Positions 33,527 through 45,057 of a DNA stretch of 64,000 nt are shown piece after piece. A program made the translations under genes and the position numbers. The stretch's first letter is position 1; each line of letters starts with the position of its first letter. The DNA is taken from positions 1,822,854 through 1,886,853 of the forward strand of contig CM055102.1 of assembly GCA_029204225.1 (NCBI GenBank), in the 5' to 3' direction. The notes under the pieces were generated by a model that was not told the DNA's origin, searched no databases, and was given only the letters and a program-made list of their open reading frames with translations. Source of the DNA: Diphasiastrum complanatum (Eukaryota; Streptophyta; Lycopodiopsida; Lycopodiales; Lycopodiaceae).

Positions 33527-34457
33527 CAAAAAAGTACCAACAACCCACAAAATTTTGGTCCTCCAAGAGAACCCAAAGTACCAAGAACCCACAAAGAATG
33601 AAAGTGACAAAAAGAAAGCATGAAGATTGTTAATCAAAATTCCTAAACCATATGGCTGTATCCTATTCCAGAATGTCACAACAATGCTCCCTCCCATCAG
33701 CATGGCTTTCCTTGGGGATGTTTCAAGTCCAACAAAGAACCATTTATGATACCATGCCCTCAACAAGGAAAAAACTAGGGCTACAGCCCATCCCAGAATT
33801 GGGAATGTTGACTATCTTTAACTCCACCAAAAACTCTCTCTCTCAAACAACTTGCAAAGAAACTAACATTGTTAAATTGATATTTTCTATTGAATTTTCA
33901 TATATCCTAAACATGGGAGTAAAAGACACAAATTGTGCTAATAAACACACATGTTTAACTAAATATATTGAAAAAATAGTGCCAAAAGTACCAAAATGGG
34001 TACACATGCAATACTACCATATTTAAAACAAGATAGTACCAAATATGTCAGATTTGAGCTCTCAAATTAAGGGAAGAACCAAAAGTCCCAATAAGTACTT
34101 TTATAGTACCCATAAACACAAAGGACTCACACATGATCGATCTGTTAAAAAAGATCAATAGTTTCTACATATTAGTTAAAACTTGTAAAACCAATTATTG
34201 CTAAAGTAGGACCCATGAGTTTAAAACTAAAGACTGCCTATCATACCGAAATCGAAGAATAGAGAACCAAAGTTGGTACTTTGAAATATGAAAAGACTCA
34301 TAAATGTGTTTTAAGTATAAATCTAAGGTACTCCAAGAGTACCAAATATCAGAGCATTGATTCTTCTTCAAGGCCTAATACTATATCAAAGCGCAAGCTC
34401 TTGTACTTAATATCTTTCACAATATCAAATTATTTTTCAGTTCAAATCAATTTGTTT
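33527..34457. other. No feature recognised
   Basis: AT-rich sequence between two head-to-head family-D elements. The 124-codon frame at 33652-34026 has no motif and is taken as chance. It may be a strongly decayed LTR of the relic that follows. Confidence 0.4.
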
Positions 34458-35216
34458 CGATATCAGAGAATTGATTTCCAGTTGTAGCACAACATTGTAT
34501 TTTTCTCTTAACGACAATCAAATATCGATAGTCTAAAGTTTCAAATGGATTCTCAAAGTAAACGGATCTTATTGCAGACAAGCAAAATGGATCTAATTAT
34601 CATTTCTAAAAATTTAAGATGAAGACCTTACTAATCACCAATGAGTTGTGGGATGTTGTTACATGTATCGAAGTGAAACTTGAAGATGACACAAATGACT
34701 CAAAGTGAAAATCGAAGGATGGTAAAGCTTTTGCGCTTATTATCCTCAATATATCAGATACTCAAATTGGGCCATGTAGCTTAAGATAAAATTTTGAAAG
34801 AAGTTTGGGACATCCTGAGCTCACTATATGATGTGAGAGACGTAACTACCAAATTACATCTTCGAAAGAAAATTCTTCACACTCAAGATGTCGAATAATG
34901 ATTCTCTTCAGAATCATATTAACCAGTTTAAGAATCTCATATGAACTAGTTTAAGAATCTCTTGCAACAGATGGTCGCTGTCGAATCAATCATAGACAAT
35001 CAAGACACAATCATGACATTGCTTTCAAGCTTGTCCTCTACATATGAGAACTAGGTGATGATCATTACGATCCACTCAGATTTAACTCTAACTAGAGCTA
35101 TCACTATGTTACTGCAAGAAGATAATCGAAGAAGTCAAGACACTTTGTCTACCTCTTCGTCTCATGCCCTAGATGTCAACGAGGGCTCGAAACGACAGAA
35201 GGATAAAAGCTCCAAG
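34458..35216 (+). pseudogene. Copia D4 leader and gag relic, interrupted by Copia F
   Basis: A primer-binding-like CGATATCAGAGA (34459) and a leader like that of D1 precede ATG 34543 (MDSQSK). Gag homology then runs through several frames: ANELWDVVT, KDGKAFALIILNIS(D)TQI, EVWDILSSLYDVRDVTTKLHL, NQDTIMTLLSSLSSTYEN and a Lys/Ser tail. Copia F breaks it at 35216/35217, and it resumes at 41376 with a zinc-knuckle remnant. Old and inactive. Confidence 0.75.
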
Positions 35217-35898
35217 TGTTAAAAATTCACAATTCTAGCTTGACTAGTTTTGGTCATATGACTTGTAAATAGTTAGATGGTCATGATGTGGCTTGTCACA
35301 CGTGCCAAATAGCATAGGATTCCATTCATAAGGATGTTCTCAAGTAGACCTAAGTGTTAGAACCTTTGGAATGAGTCCAAATTATGCTTAGATACAAGGG
35401 AGAAAAAATAGGAGCTATTTTTGGTAATTTTTGCATTGTTGAGGGATCTCCAAGATTCCAACCCTAACTTGGTAGGGATGAAAGATCCACCAAAATTAGC
35501 ATTAGGGATAGGTTTAGGGCTACTCATAGCTGCCCAAAACCGTGATGGATCATGTATATATAGGTGATGATATCTCACCAAAATCAATCAAGCAATTTCA
35601 TGTTTTTTCTCTCATAATGGTGCAATTGCTCTCTATCTTCATAATTGTTTGAGTACTTGTGATTACTAATGATTATAGGATTGAATGTAGATCTGGTGTA
35701 CAGCACTCAGACTGTGGGAGGCCGTACTTTCACACGTGTGAAGCCTTCTTCAAAGATTTGGGCCATTTAGTGAGGTTCAAGCATAGATTTTTGATGGATT
35801 TTGATGGTTCAACTTGTGCTAATCTTATGAAATCATAATCTATTGTTTCCCTCATCATTTCAAGTGTTTTAGGATCCTTATTTGCTGTAATTTTTACA
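35217..35898 (+). repeat. 5' LTR of Copia F
   Basis: 682 bp, TGTTAAAAATTC...TTTTTACA. TATA-like TGTATATATAGG lies near 35550. TTCACACGTGTGAA at 35729-35742 lies about 180 bp downstream of the TATA, so it would be transcribed if that promoter is used. Confidence 0.95.
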
Positions 35899-35910
35899 TG
35901 GTATCAGAGC
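35899..35910 (+). other. Primer-binding site of Copia F
   Basis: TGGTATCAGAGC, a perfect complement to initiator tRNA-Met, next to the LTR. Confidence 0.95.
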
Positions 35911-36709
35911 CTAAAGGCTGAAATGAGCTAAATCCTTGGTTTTCATTCAATTTGATCACAATTTTTGATCTAAATCTTGTGTAGATTGGATCTTAGCATC
36001 TAGTATTGATTCTAGAACTCAAAGTGAGTCAAATACATTGGAGATTGGTGTTGTGTGACTTCATTTGCAGGTGTTTAGGTGTCTAAAACCAGAGGCAAAG
36101 TTGAATTCAATTCACATTACCAAGATAGCAAGTTTTGCTTGCTCCAAGCATTGATTTCTAAGCGAGTTTTGGAGGTGATTTCATAGAGGAGGCTTTCTAG
36201 CATTCAAGGAGAGGGAAGATCAGAGTTTTGGGGACTCTTCAAGGCTGTTCTAAGGTGTAGTAGGCACCTCCTAAAGTGATTTAGATTCAGTCCAACCATT
36301 TCTTGACTTATGCACCAAATTAGATCAATTTTTCATCAATTTTGATCATTTTTTGCTTGTGATTGGATAGTAGATTGTGTTGCATCCTCATTAAGTTCCA
36401 TTTAGATCTTTTACAAGTGATTTTGAAAGTATATTAGGTTGCTGAAATTCACTCTTGATCAGATCATTTGGAAGCTTTAATGTTCTTTATAGAAAGAGGG
36501 GCAATTCTACTAGTATTGTCTACTTCAATCAAGCAAGTGCATTGTTTCTAGTATTCTATGATTTGATTTTGTTAGAGATCATTCTTAGATCTTTATAGGA
36601 AGTCTATTATTGATCTTTTCAGGTCCCTAAGAAGTGGGATAAGGTAGACCTTCAATCAAATCAATAGAAGTAACCTTCATTTGTGTCAAGTCCTTGATTA
36701 GGAGACTAG
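35911..36709 (+). other. Leader of Copia F
   Basis: About 800 bp without coding potential between primer-binding site and gag ATG. No further feature seen. Confidence 0.7.
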
Positions 36710-39700
36710 ATGGCATCTATAAATGCATATCTTTTGGATACTAATGAAAGGCTCAACAAAACTAACTATTCCACATGGAAAGTTAGAATGGAATCTATCA
36801 TGATCATGCAAGATCTGATGGAAATTGTAAATGGTAAGGAGGGTGAACCTATTCATCCTCAAGAAAAAGCCAAATACATCAAGAGGTGCAATGTTGCACT
36901 ACATTGCATAAAAATGAATGTTGCAAATGAACTCTTAAGAGAGGTAGGAGATTGCACTTCAGCTCAAGATGCTTGGGAGACTTTGCAAAAGGTCTATGAA
37001 TCCAAGAACCAAACTAGAATGTTAGCTTTGAAGAATCAAATCTATAGAAGCTATCAAAAGAAAGGAGAGAGTGCACATACTTTTGTCCTAAGAGTAAAGG
37101 AATTGAACAAAGAGCTAGAATTTATAGGTGACCCTATCAAGGATGAAGAGCTTGTTCAACTCATATTGAATGGACTAAGCTTTGAATTTGACAATTTGGT
37201 TCAGGGATATGCAATTATGGGTAAGCTACCCATACTTGAAGAACTCCAAGGCACACTCATGGCCGAGGAATCAAGAAGGAGCCAAATGCAAGAGAGGATG
37301 GATAGGCTTTCCATCCAAGGTGGAGATGACCAAGCTCTCTTCACCAAAGGCAAAGGCAAGTCCAAAGGCAAAGGATCAACATTCAAGAAGTCTACAAAGC
37401 TTGAGGATCAAGAAGGACCCCCAAAGGCATCTCCATCAACCACCAAAGTCAAGAAGGACAAATCAAAGGTGAAGTGCTACTATTGTAGCAAGATGGGACA
37501 TTATGCCTTGGAATGCTTCAAGAGGAAGCAAGATCAAAGCCAAGCCAACATGAGCAAAGAGGAGGAGGAGGAGAGTTCACATGAGGACTCTCTCATGATG
37601 TCCATATTTTCTTCAACAAGCTTCAAAGGAGAAGATCCTTGGTGGATTGACTCGGGTGCTAGTTCACACATGACTAGTAAAAGGGAGTTTTTCTCTTCTC
37701 TCTTATCTTATGATGGACCTATAAAGTCTATCTATACAGCAAATGATGAAGCTTGTAAGATTGAAGGAGTTGGTAGCATTCCCCTTTGCTTAGGATCTTC
37801 CAAAAAGATCAACATAGAAGGTGTTTTGTACATTCCTACAATAACAAAGAATCTACTAAGTGTTGGCCAAATGGTAGACAATGGTTTCAATGTTGACTTT
37901 GCTTCAAATGAATGTTTCATCAAGAAGAAGGGTAAGATAGTGGCTAAGGGCACTAGACTTGGCAAACTTTATAAGCTGGATGCATTTGTGGATACTAATG
38001 TTGTCATGTTGGCCGAGAAGAGCAAGATATCTACCTTTACTTTATGGCACAAAAGACTTGGACATGTCAACTCGGGTTCCATGGAGGCTATGATCAAGGA
38101 GGAGTATGCTTTAGGCCTACCAAGGTCTATTGGGAAGGAAGACAAGGTTTGTGAAGCTTGTGCCTTATCCAAGGCACATAAGAAGGTGTTTCCTAACTCC
38201 ATCACAAAGTCATCTCATCCTCTTGAACTCATACACTCGGATGTGCACATTGCTAGCACCAAATCTAATGGAGGTTCATCCATGTTTTTAACCTTCATTG
38301 ATGACTACTCAAGATATTGTTGGGTGTTCTTACTTTCTTTCAAGTCTCAAGTATTTGATACTTTTGTAAAGTTCATGTTGTTTGTGGAAAAGCATCATAA
38401 TCATAGCATCAAGATTCTTAGAAGTGACAATGGTGGAGAATTCATCTCCAATGAGTTCAAGGCCTTTTGTGAGGAGGAAGGGATCAAGAAAGAGACTTCT
38501 TGTCCTTACACTCCTCAACAAAATGGAGTTGCTGAAAGAAGGAATAGAACATTATGTGAATGTTCTAAGGCTTTAAGATTAGATGCTTGTTTGCCCAAAT
38601 CCTTTTGGGGTGAGTCTCTTGTATGTGCAAACTACTTGATGAATAGGGTGTCTTGCAAAGCAATTGAAGGCAAAACTCCTTATGAGATGTTGTATGGAAA
38701 GAAACCCAATCTTAATCACTTGAAAGTTTTTGGGTGTATATGTTATGTGCATGTGCCATTGGAAACAAGAACCAAGGAGGATCCATCTTCCACAAGAGGG
38801 ATCATGCTTGGATATGCAAGCTCAAGCAAGGGCTACAAAGTCTATCTCCCATCCTTGAACAAATTTGTTGTTTCAAGGGATGTCATCTTTGATGAACATC
38901 ATATGCATATGCTTGAAGAAGGCTCAAGTGCTCCAACAATCAAGAAGAAGATGGCCGAGGAGCAAGATCTTGGTTTTGAGGAGGAGCTCATGGAGGAGCA
39001 AGCACCAAACCCACCTATCACACCAAGGAGATCTTCAAGGGCAAAAGTGGAGCCATCAAGGCTCACATATCAAGGCAAAGGACAGCAAGTTGAGGGTATC
39101 TCATCCACTTCTTATGCTTTATCTAGTTTTGAAGAACCGTCTAATGTTGAAGATGCATTGAACTCCAAAGAATGGTATAAAGCTATGTTGGATGAGTATG
39201 ATGCCTTGATTGAGAATGAAACTTGGTTGCTTGTTGAGAGACCTCAAAGGAATGTAATAGGATGCAAGTGGGTCTTCAAGCTTAAGTTGAATGCAAATGG
39301 GAGTGTTAACAAACATAAAGCAAGATTAGTTGCAAAAGGTTATGCTCAAGAGAGAGGGATAGACTATGAGGAAACTTTTGCACCCGTGGCCAAGATGGTC
39401 ACAATAAGACTAATCATTGCACTTGCATCACATTTTGGATGGATTTTATGTCAAATGGATGTCTCTAATGCTTTCTTGAATGGTTTTTTGGAAGAGGATA
39501 TCTATATGGAGCAGCCACAAGGGTTCATCAAGCATGGAATGGAGAACAAAGTATGCCATCTCCAAAGAAGCATCTATGGCTTGAAGCAAGCCTCGAGATC
39601 TTGGAATTCAAGACTACATTGCTATCTTATTTCACTTTCTTTTCTTCAAAGTGAATATGATCCCACTCTTTACATTAAGTTTGATGATGTTGGTATTGTA

Positions 39701-40679
39701 CTTTTACTCATTTATGTAGATGACATCATCATTAGTGGAAATAGTGTTGATGATATTGAAAAAATCAAGATAGATCTATCCTTAGAGTTCAAGATGGTAG
39801 ATCTAGGGTGTCTTCACTTCATCTTAGGCATAGAAGTACTTAGAGGGTCTGATTTTATCTTTATAAGTCAAGTAAACTATGCTCAAAGTCTTTTGAAGAA
39901 GTTTAAGATGGAAGTATGCAAAATTGTTGACACACCAATGGAGCAAGATGTAAAAGTGCCAAATGAAGATGATGAAAGATCCTTCATGGACATCACTTTG
40001 TTTAGGCAACTTATAGGTTCCTTAATGTGGATCACTATAACTAGACCAGATCTTAGCTTTAGTGTATGTAGGTTGAGCCAATCCATGCAAAAGCCATTGA
40101 ATATCCATTGGAAAAAGGCTAAGAGGATTCTAAGATACATCTCGGGTACATTGGATTTTGGGATTCTATATAGAGGAGATGTGATTAACCTTCATGCATT
40201 CAGTGATTCAGATTTTGCAGGGGACAAGAGGGATAGGAAATCAACAAGTGCCTATTCAACTTTCATAGGAGAAGGTGTGGTTTCATGGCTTTCAAAAAAA
40301 GCAAGAAACTATATCTCTATCTTCAACCAAGGCCGAGTACAAAGCTTTGACAACCACTACAAAGGAGGTACTTTGGATCAAGAGATTATTGTTGGAACTA
40401 AAGATCATGGATTCAGAGGAGGCACCAATCATCTACAATGACAATATATCAGCCCAACACCTTGCATCTAACCCAATCTTCCATGCAAGATCTAAGCACA
40501 TTGAGATATGCCATCACTTTGTGAGAGAAATGGTGCAAGCCAAGGAGATTGCTTTGGAGCATGTTCCAAGCAATGAATGTGTAGCTGATCTACTTACTAA
40601 ACCACTTCAAAAGACACCTTTTATGAAGTTCAGTTCATCACTTGGAGTGATTAGTAAAGCAATGATTGAACCAAGCTAG
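36710..40679 (+). CDS. Copia F gag-pol polyprotein (one frameshift)
   Basis: The single frame starts at ATG 36710 (MASINAYLLDTNERL). By residue it has: gag about 1-205; a zinc knuckle C256-x2-C259-x4-H264-x4-C269; protease DSGASSH (about 314); an integrase zinc site (WHKRLGH ... CEAC, about 446-484); and an integrase core with D573-x35-E609 and a first Asp near 511. RT follows with D917 (QMDVSNAFLNG) and YVDD (1002-1005), then RNase H (FSDSDFA, about 1164). At the A7 run 40294-40300 the frame shifts by one base, and the correct continuation (SSTKAEYKAL ... CVADLLTKPL) runs to 40679. Slippage on A7 could rescue some product, but a simple mutation is likelier. Domain order PR-INT-RT-RH is Copia-type. 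Confidence 0.95.
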
Positions 40680-40693
40680 ATAGTGAGGAGGAG

Positions 40694-41375
40694 TGTTAAA
40701 AATTCACAATTCTAGCTTGACTAGTTTTGGTCATATGACTTGTAAATAGTTAGATGGTCATGATGTGGCTTGTCACACGTGCCAAATAGCATAGGATTCC
40801 ATTCATAAGGATGTTCTCAAGTAGACCTAAGTGTTAGAACCTTTGGAATGAGTCCAAATTATGCTTAGATACAAGGGAGAAAAAATAGGAGCTATTTTTG
40901 GTAATTTTTGCATTGTTGAGGGATCTCCAAGATTCCAACCCTAACTTGGTAGGGATGAAAGATCCACCAAAATTAGCATTAGGGATAGGTTTAGGGCTAC
41001 TCATAGCTGCCCAAAACCGTGATGGATCATGTATATATAGGTGATGATATCTCACCAAAATCAATCAAGCAATTTCATGTTTTTTCTCTCATAATGGTGC
41101 AATTGCTCTCTATCTTCATAATTGTTTGAGTACTTGTGATTACTAATGATTATAGGATTGAATGTAGGTCTGGTGTACAGTACTCAGACTGTGGGAGGCC
41201 GTACTTTCACACGTGTGAAGTCTTCTTCAAGGATTTGGGCCATTTAGTGAGGTTCAAGCATAGATTTTTGATGGATTTTGATGGTTCAACTTGTGCTAAT
41301 CTTATGAAATCATAATCTATTGTTTCCCTCATCATTTCAAGTGTTTTAGGATCCTTATTTGTTGTAATTTTTACA
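40694..41375 (+). repeat. 3' LTR of Copia F
   Basis: 682 bp, the partner of 35217-35898. Differences seen near 41169, 41178, 41221, 41232 and 41362. TTCACACGTGTGAA lies at 41206-41219. Followed by the CCAAG duplication. Confidence 0.95.
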
Positions 41376-42063
41376 CCAAGTAGTCTACATCGAATTAGAA
41401 ACAGACTCAAAGTCAAGAACAATCATCGAATCCACATTCGTCGAAGAAGAAAATGTTTTGCAGGTATTGCAAATGCGATAACCATGAGATCTAGAATTGC
41501 CAATTTCTCAAAGCGAAGAATGCAGCCTAGCAATCTGATCAACAAACAAATACGGTTATAGCATCTCCTGAAGTCGAAATGGACGAATGTGCATTTATGG
41601 TCAAAGACAAATACACAAATTTGGATGATTCATGGTTTCTGGATTCTGGAGCTACTCAACATATGACCAATCATCGTGAGATTTTCCAATTCTATATGCC
41701 TTACAACACAAAGAAATATGTTCATCTTGGTGATGATAGCACTCACACTATCGAAGGTGAAGGTATTGTAAGATTAAGATTCTAGCATGATCAATTAAAA
41801 CTACTGTCAAAAGTCTTGTATATTTTTAAACTCTCTACAAATCTGTTATCAGTAAGTAGAATTACAGATTTAGGTCATAAGGTGGAGTTTGAGTTTGATC
41901 AATGCAGGATTATCGATAGGAGTAATAAGATCCTTGCACTTGACAAGAGGCATGGATACTGGAGCTACTCAACATATGACCAATCATCTTGGTGATGATA
42001 GCACTCACACTATCAAAGGTGAAGGTACTGTAAGATTAAGATTACAGCATGATCAATTCAAAT
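41376..42063 (+). pseudogene. Copia D4 zinc knuckle, protease and partial tandem duplication
   Basis: Continues the relic broken by Copia F. It has knuckle CRYCKCDNHEI-stop-NC, then MDECAFMVKDKYTNLDDSWFLDSGATQHM (DSG protease motif intact), KYVHLGDDSTHTIEGEG and, in another frame, STNLLSVSRITDLGHKVEFEF (pre-integrase). At 41953 the sequence jumps back: DTGATQHMTNH, then LGDDSTHTIKGEG, a second, internally deleted copy of the protease segment. An LTR at 42064 cuts it off. Confidence 0.78.
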
Positions 42064-42310
42064 TGTTAGAAAGCAATGATAAACTTACGGTTTATTGTTT
42101 ACGTTATTATTGCCAACTATTACTAGCTATAATTAGCTATAGGCTAGTTTAGTAGTCAACTCCTATTTGTTTCTCTCTCTCTCTATTTCAGGGTTAATTT
42201 TGTACACATGATTTTCAGTTAGTATTATACAGTGTGATGGTGTGTTCTTCCTCTTTCTCTTGGTGATTGCTTATGGTAATTGATTGATAGTGATTATCTA
42301 ATTCTTTACA
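42064..42310 (+). repeat. Short LTR-like block (family J), probable 5' LTR of a Gypsy element
   Basis: 247 bp starting TGTTAGAAAG and ending ATTCTTTACA, with a degenerate primer-binding-like site after it. It sits at the exact point where Copia D4 homology stops. The length is short for an LTR and no second copy was found. Confidence 0.45.
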
Positions 42311-42322
42311 CGATATCATAGT
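42311..42322 (+). other. Degenerate primer-binding-like site
   Basis: CGATATCATAGT shows partial match to TGGTATCAGAGC (differences at several positions) just after the LTR-like block. Confidence 0.4.
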
Positions 42323-43324
42323 CCTAAGAAGACTGTAAAAATCAGAGAAAAATCATAAAAAATTCAAAAAACCCTTAGAAAAAATCCAAAAGAATTCAAA
42401 TCCTCATAAGAACTCTCGCAGAGCCCTTTGAAGTTCCATCTCAGTGAGACCAGGACACAAAGAAGCTTGTGAGAGTTAGTTTGATGATTAAGTTCCTGTG
42501 CGAGAGTTCCCAATGAAAAAAAGATGGGAAAGTACCAGTGAACTCTCGCAGACAGTGAAATTTTCAGTTCCAGTGGTCAAAAACTCTCGCAGAGTATTCG
42601 AAAGTTCCATCTCAATGAGACCAGGACACAGAAGAGCTTGTGAGAGTTAGTTTTATTCCAGTGAGCAGAAAATTGATTTAAGTGTCAAAAAAGTCACTAA
42701 AATGTGAAAATCCAGCAAATCCTTCTAGTAAGAACTCTCAGAGACCCTCTCAATCGATTTAGAATGTCAAATTACATCAATGATGAAGCCTGCGAGAGTT
42801 AGTATGAAGATCTGGTGAAGATCAAGCACAAAAAGTGATTTTGAACCCTCGCAGACAGTGAAATTTTCACTTCTTGCAAGAGTTAACTCTCGTAGAGAAT
42901 TCTATAGTGAGATTTGACCCAGATCCAGCTACTGTGAACCTTGCGAGAGTTACTTCCTAGAGATCTAAAAGATATCAAGTTTTTTACCTGCAAAAATAGC
43001 TAAAGAACCCTCGCACATCCAACAATCGCACAAGATAACCCTTGCAGACCAAATCAGTGGAAATATCTGCATTAGATCCAGCTACTGTCAAATTCTCAGG
43101 TCAATCAGTGTAGGGAGTAAAAAGTTATCAAGGAAAAATCACTGTAAAAGGCCTAAAATTCACTTCTGGCCGATCAGATCGATCAGATCCTTGAAGATCC
43201 AAACTGCATCCTATTGTATAAGCAACATCCAATCACTTTGGAACCCACCATCGGATGAATCTGATATCAGGACGATCAATAGCACGAAGGATAGCAAATC
43301 AGGCACCACACCTTCCTAGATTAG
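42323..43324 (+). repeat. Gypsy leader with many CTCTCGCAGA / GCGAGAGTT repeats
   Basis: At least a dozen copies or variants of AACTCTCGCAGA or its complement TGCGAGAGTT occur between about 42410 and 43050 (for example 42410, 42498, 42541, 42583, 42788, 42845, 42891 and 42945). A longer unit of about 80 bp (CTCTCGCAGAG ... GTTCCATCTCA(G/A)TGAGACCAGGACACA ... GTGAGAGTTAG) occurs twice, at about 42411-42480 and 42584-42650. Copies in both orientations allow many alternative hairpins. The same motifs lie at 51720-52000. No coding frame. Confidence 0.8.
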
Positions 43325-44101
43325 TTGTGTGCAACAAGAGGCAGAACCGGAACCAGCACCAATGGATCCAATGGGCCAACCCGTACCTGTCGCACCCTTG
43401 CATGTAGTTTGGAGAGTACCACAAATGGAGATACCAAATATGATGGATCATCAGATCCCATCCAATTCCTCCAGATCTACGAGCAAGCTTGTGAAATCTA
43501 CGGCGAACAGACACATGCAGAGAAGCTGATGCTATTTCCTATGTCGTTGCTTGCAGTGGCTAAGGATTGGTTTTTCAATCTGTCAGAGGAAGAGAAATCC
43601 ACCTGGGAAGCGGTTAAAGCAGCTCTTATTATGCGCTTTAAACCAAGAAAGTTCCTGGAAGACTTATTTATCATGCTAAGCAAAGTCAAGATGGAAAAAC
43701 AAGAAAGGGTCTGGGACTATATTGAACAGGTCAAATATCTACGATCCGAGTGTAGTGCAGCCTTGACTCCCGATCATGAGGTGATCATGTGGTTCCTAGC
43801 CGGATTACCACGAAGCATCAGAAGAGAACTGAAACGACGGGAGCAGTACGCTACTCTGCAAGACGCTATGGAAGATGCCATCAGGGAAGAGGATGAGGGA
43901 TCTGACGATGAATATCCTTCCACCCACACTCCTACTTCCTCGATTGCATCATCATCATCAAACGCATCCACTCTATCCACAGAACTGTTGTTGGAGAAAA
44001 TGACAAAATTACACAAACAACAGATGGAGCAACTTACGGTGCAGTTTGACCAGAAACTTAAGGCCTTACAAGGAACTATAGTAGTAACTCCACATCAATA
44101 G
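43325..44101 (+). pseudogene. Gypsy gag (Retrotrans_gag domain)
   Basis: This 258-codon open frame shows the Retrotrans_gag pattern: YDGSSDPIQFLQIYEQACEI, MSLLAVAKDWFFNL, TWEAVKAALIMRF, ERVWDYIEQVKYLR and WFLAGLPRSIRREL. A Ser-rich stretch and a coiled coil (LLLEKMTKLHKQQMEQL) come next. The first residues before about 35 look non-coding or poorly conserved, and no good ATG precedes the conserved part, so the start is uncertain. The zinc-knuckle part follows after a stop. In a working element this is the capsid. Confidence 0.85.
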
Positions 44102-44976
44102 GAACCAAACCAGATGCAGTATCCTCGACGAGAAAATGTATGGTGTTCAGTATGCACGCAAAACCATACAACGAACGAGTGTCCAGTCCTAAAGCAAAAT
44201 CTGAGACTGACACATAGATCAGCCATCTGTGCAATGCAACATCGCACGATACGACATTTTGCCCGTTTAACTCTAGGGTTGTTCAACAGAAGAGAAGTCC
44301 TTATTAGACTTCTTATTCTTATCATCAAGGGACACCTAACGCAGCACCTAGGTACAGCACACCCAATCAACCACAACGCATGGCCTTACCTGCTCCACCA
44401 GGGCCAGCCAATCAACAAGTGGCCCATGTAAACCTAACAGCAGCGGAACAAGAAATGCAAATGCCACCTCAACCTGAGCAGCAGCAGTGGTAGGGACCAG
44501 ATGAACCATTTATGGATCCTGTCATAAATGAATATGTTTCGGCCAATGCAGCTCAAACTCAACGTCAAGGTGGAAGAAATTACGGCTTCTACGGATGCGG
44601 CGAGGGACACAGAATTGCAGAATGTCCCTATAAGGGACAATATACAACCTCCTGCCGAGATTGCGGTTATGGACACTGTTTCAAGAATTGTCCATTCAAA
44701 CATGGAACCAGTGCACCTCTTAACCTCATTGCCATACAACAATCAGCAGTTCCAACGGGGATGCCATCGAAAGGTCGACATGACCATGCTCCTGTGTTAG
44801 TTGTTACGCGAGCACAAAAGAGGAAGAAAGTGGCTCCCTCACCACCACCATCGGTCACTGACGACCAATCCTCAACTTCAGCGCCATATCCAAATGTGAG
44901 AGAAGAGAGAAGACAGTACCAAAAAATAAGACACTGGGTACAAAAAGCACAAGAGGAGAAAAAAGAGCAAGAATGA
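44102..44976 (+). pseudogene. Gypsy nucleocapsid region with CX2CX3HX4C knuckles
   Basis: Two frames hold zinc knuckles with three, not four, residues before His: CSVCTQNHTTNEC (about 44147), GCGEGHRIAEC with the first Cys replaced by Phe (about 44583) and CRDCGYGHCFKNC (about 44653). A Pro/Ser-rich and then basic linker (RAQKRKKVAP) leads on to a coiled segment ending at 44976. Stops and a frame change separate the first from the other two. Confidence 0.75.
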
Positions 44977-45057
44977 AACAATTCCACAGAACCTCCAGTC
45001 AGCGTCAAACGAGAACTGCAAACGGGCTCACCACTGCGCACTGATCAAAATGATCGG

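Larger units (their letters stand above)
35217..41375 (+). mobile_element. Copia F: young, nearly intact Copia retrotransposon
   Basis: The 6159-bp element has two LTRs of equal length (682 bp), a perfect primer-binding site, a purine tract (GTGAGGAGGAG, 40683-40693), one long gag-pol frame and a perfect target duplication CCAAG (35212-35216 and 41376-41380). By eye the LTRs differ at 5 positions, all transitions (about 0.7%), so insertion was recent. The only clear defect in pol is one extra A in an A7 run in RNase H. It is the best candidate in the window for supplying proteins to non-autonomous families. Confidence 0.95.

Noticed and set aside
33652..34026. 124-codon + frame
   Set aside because: No motif, no repeat partner and atypical composition; treated as chance.
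35357..35587. 76-codon minus frame, identical copy at 40834-41064
   Set aside because: Present twice only because both LTRs of Copia F contain it; it is antisense LTR sequence, not a duplicated gene.
40291..40310. Programmed frameshift site in Copia F
   Set aside because: The A7 run lies inside RNase H, not at a gag-pol junction, and the related Copia B (12.06 kb) has no such run; a simple 1-bp insertion is likelier.
42411..43050. CRISPR-like array
   Set aside because: The repeats are short, unevenly spaced, in both orientations and of variable sequence, in a plant retroelement leader; no cas genes.
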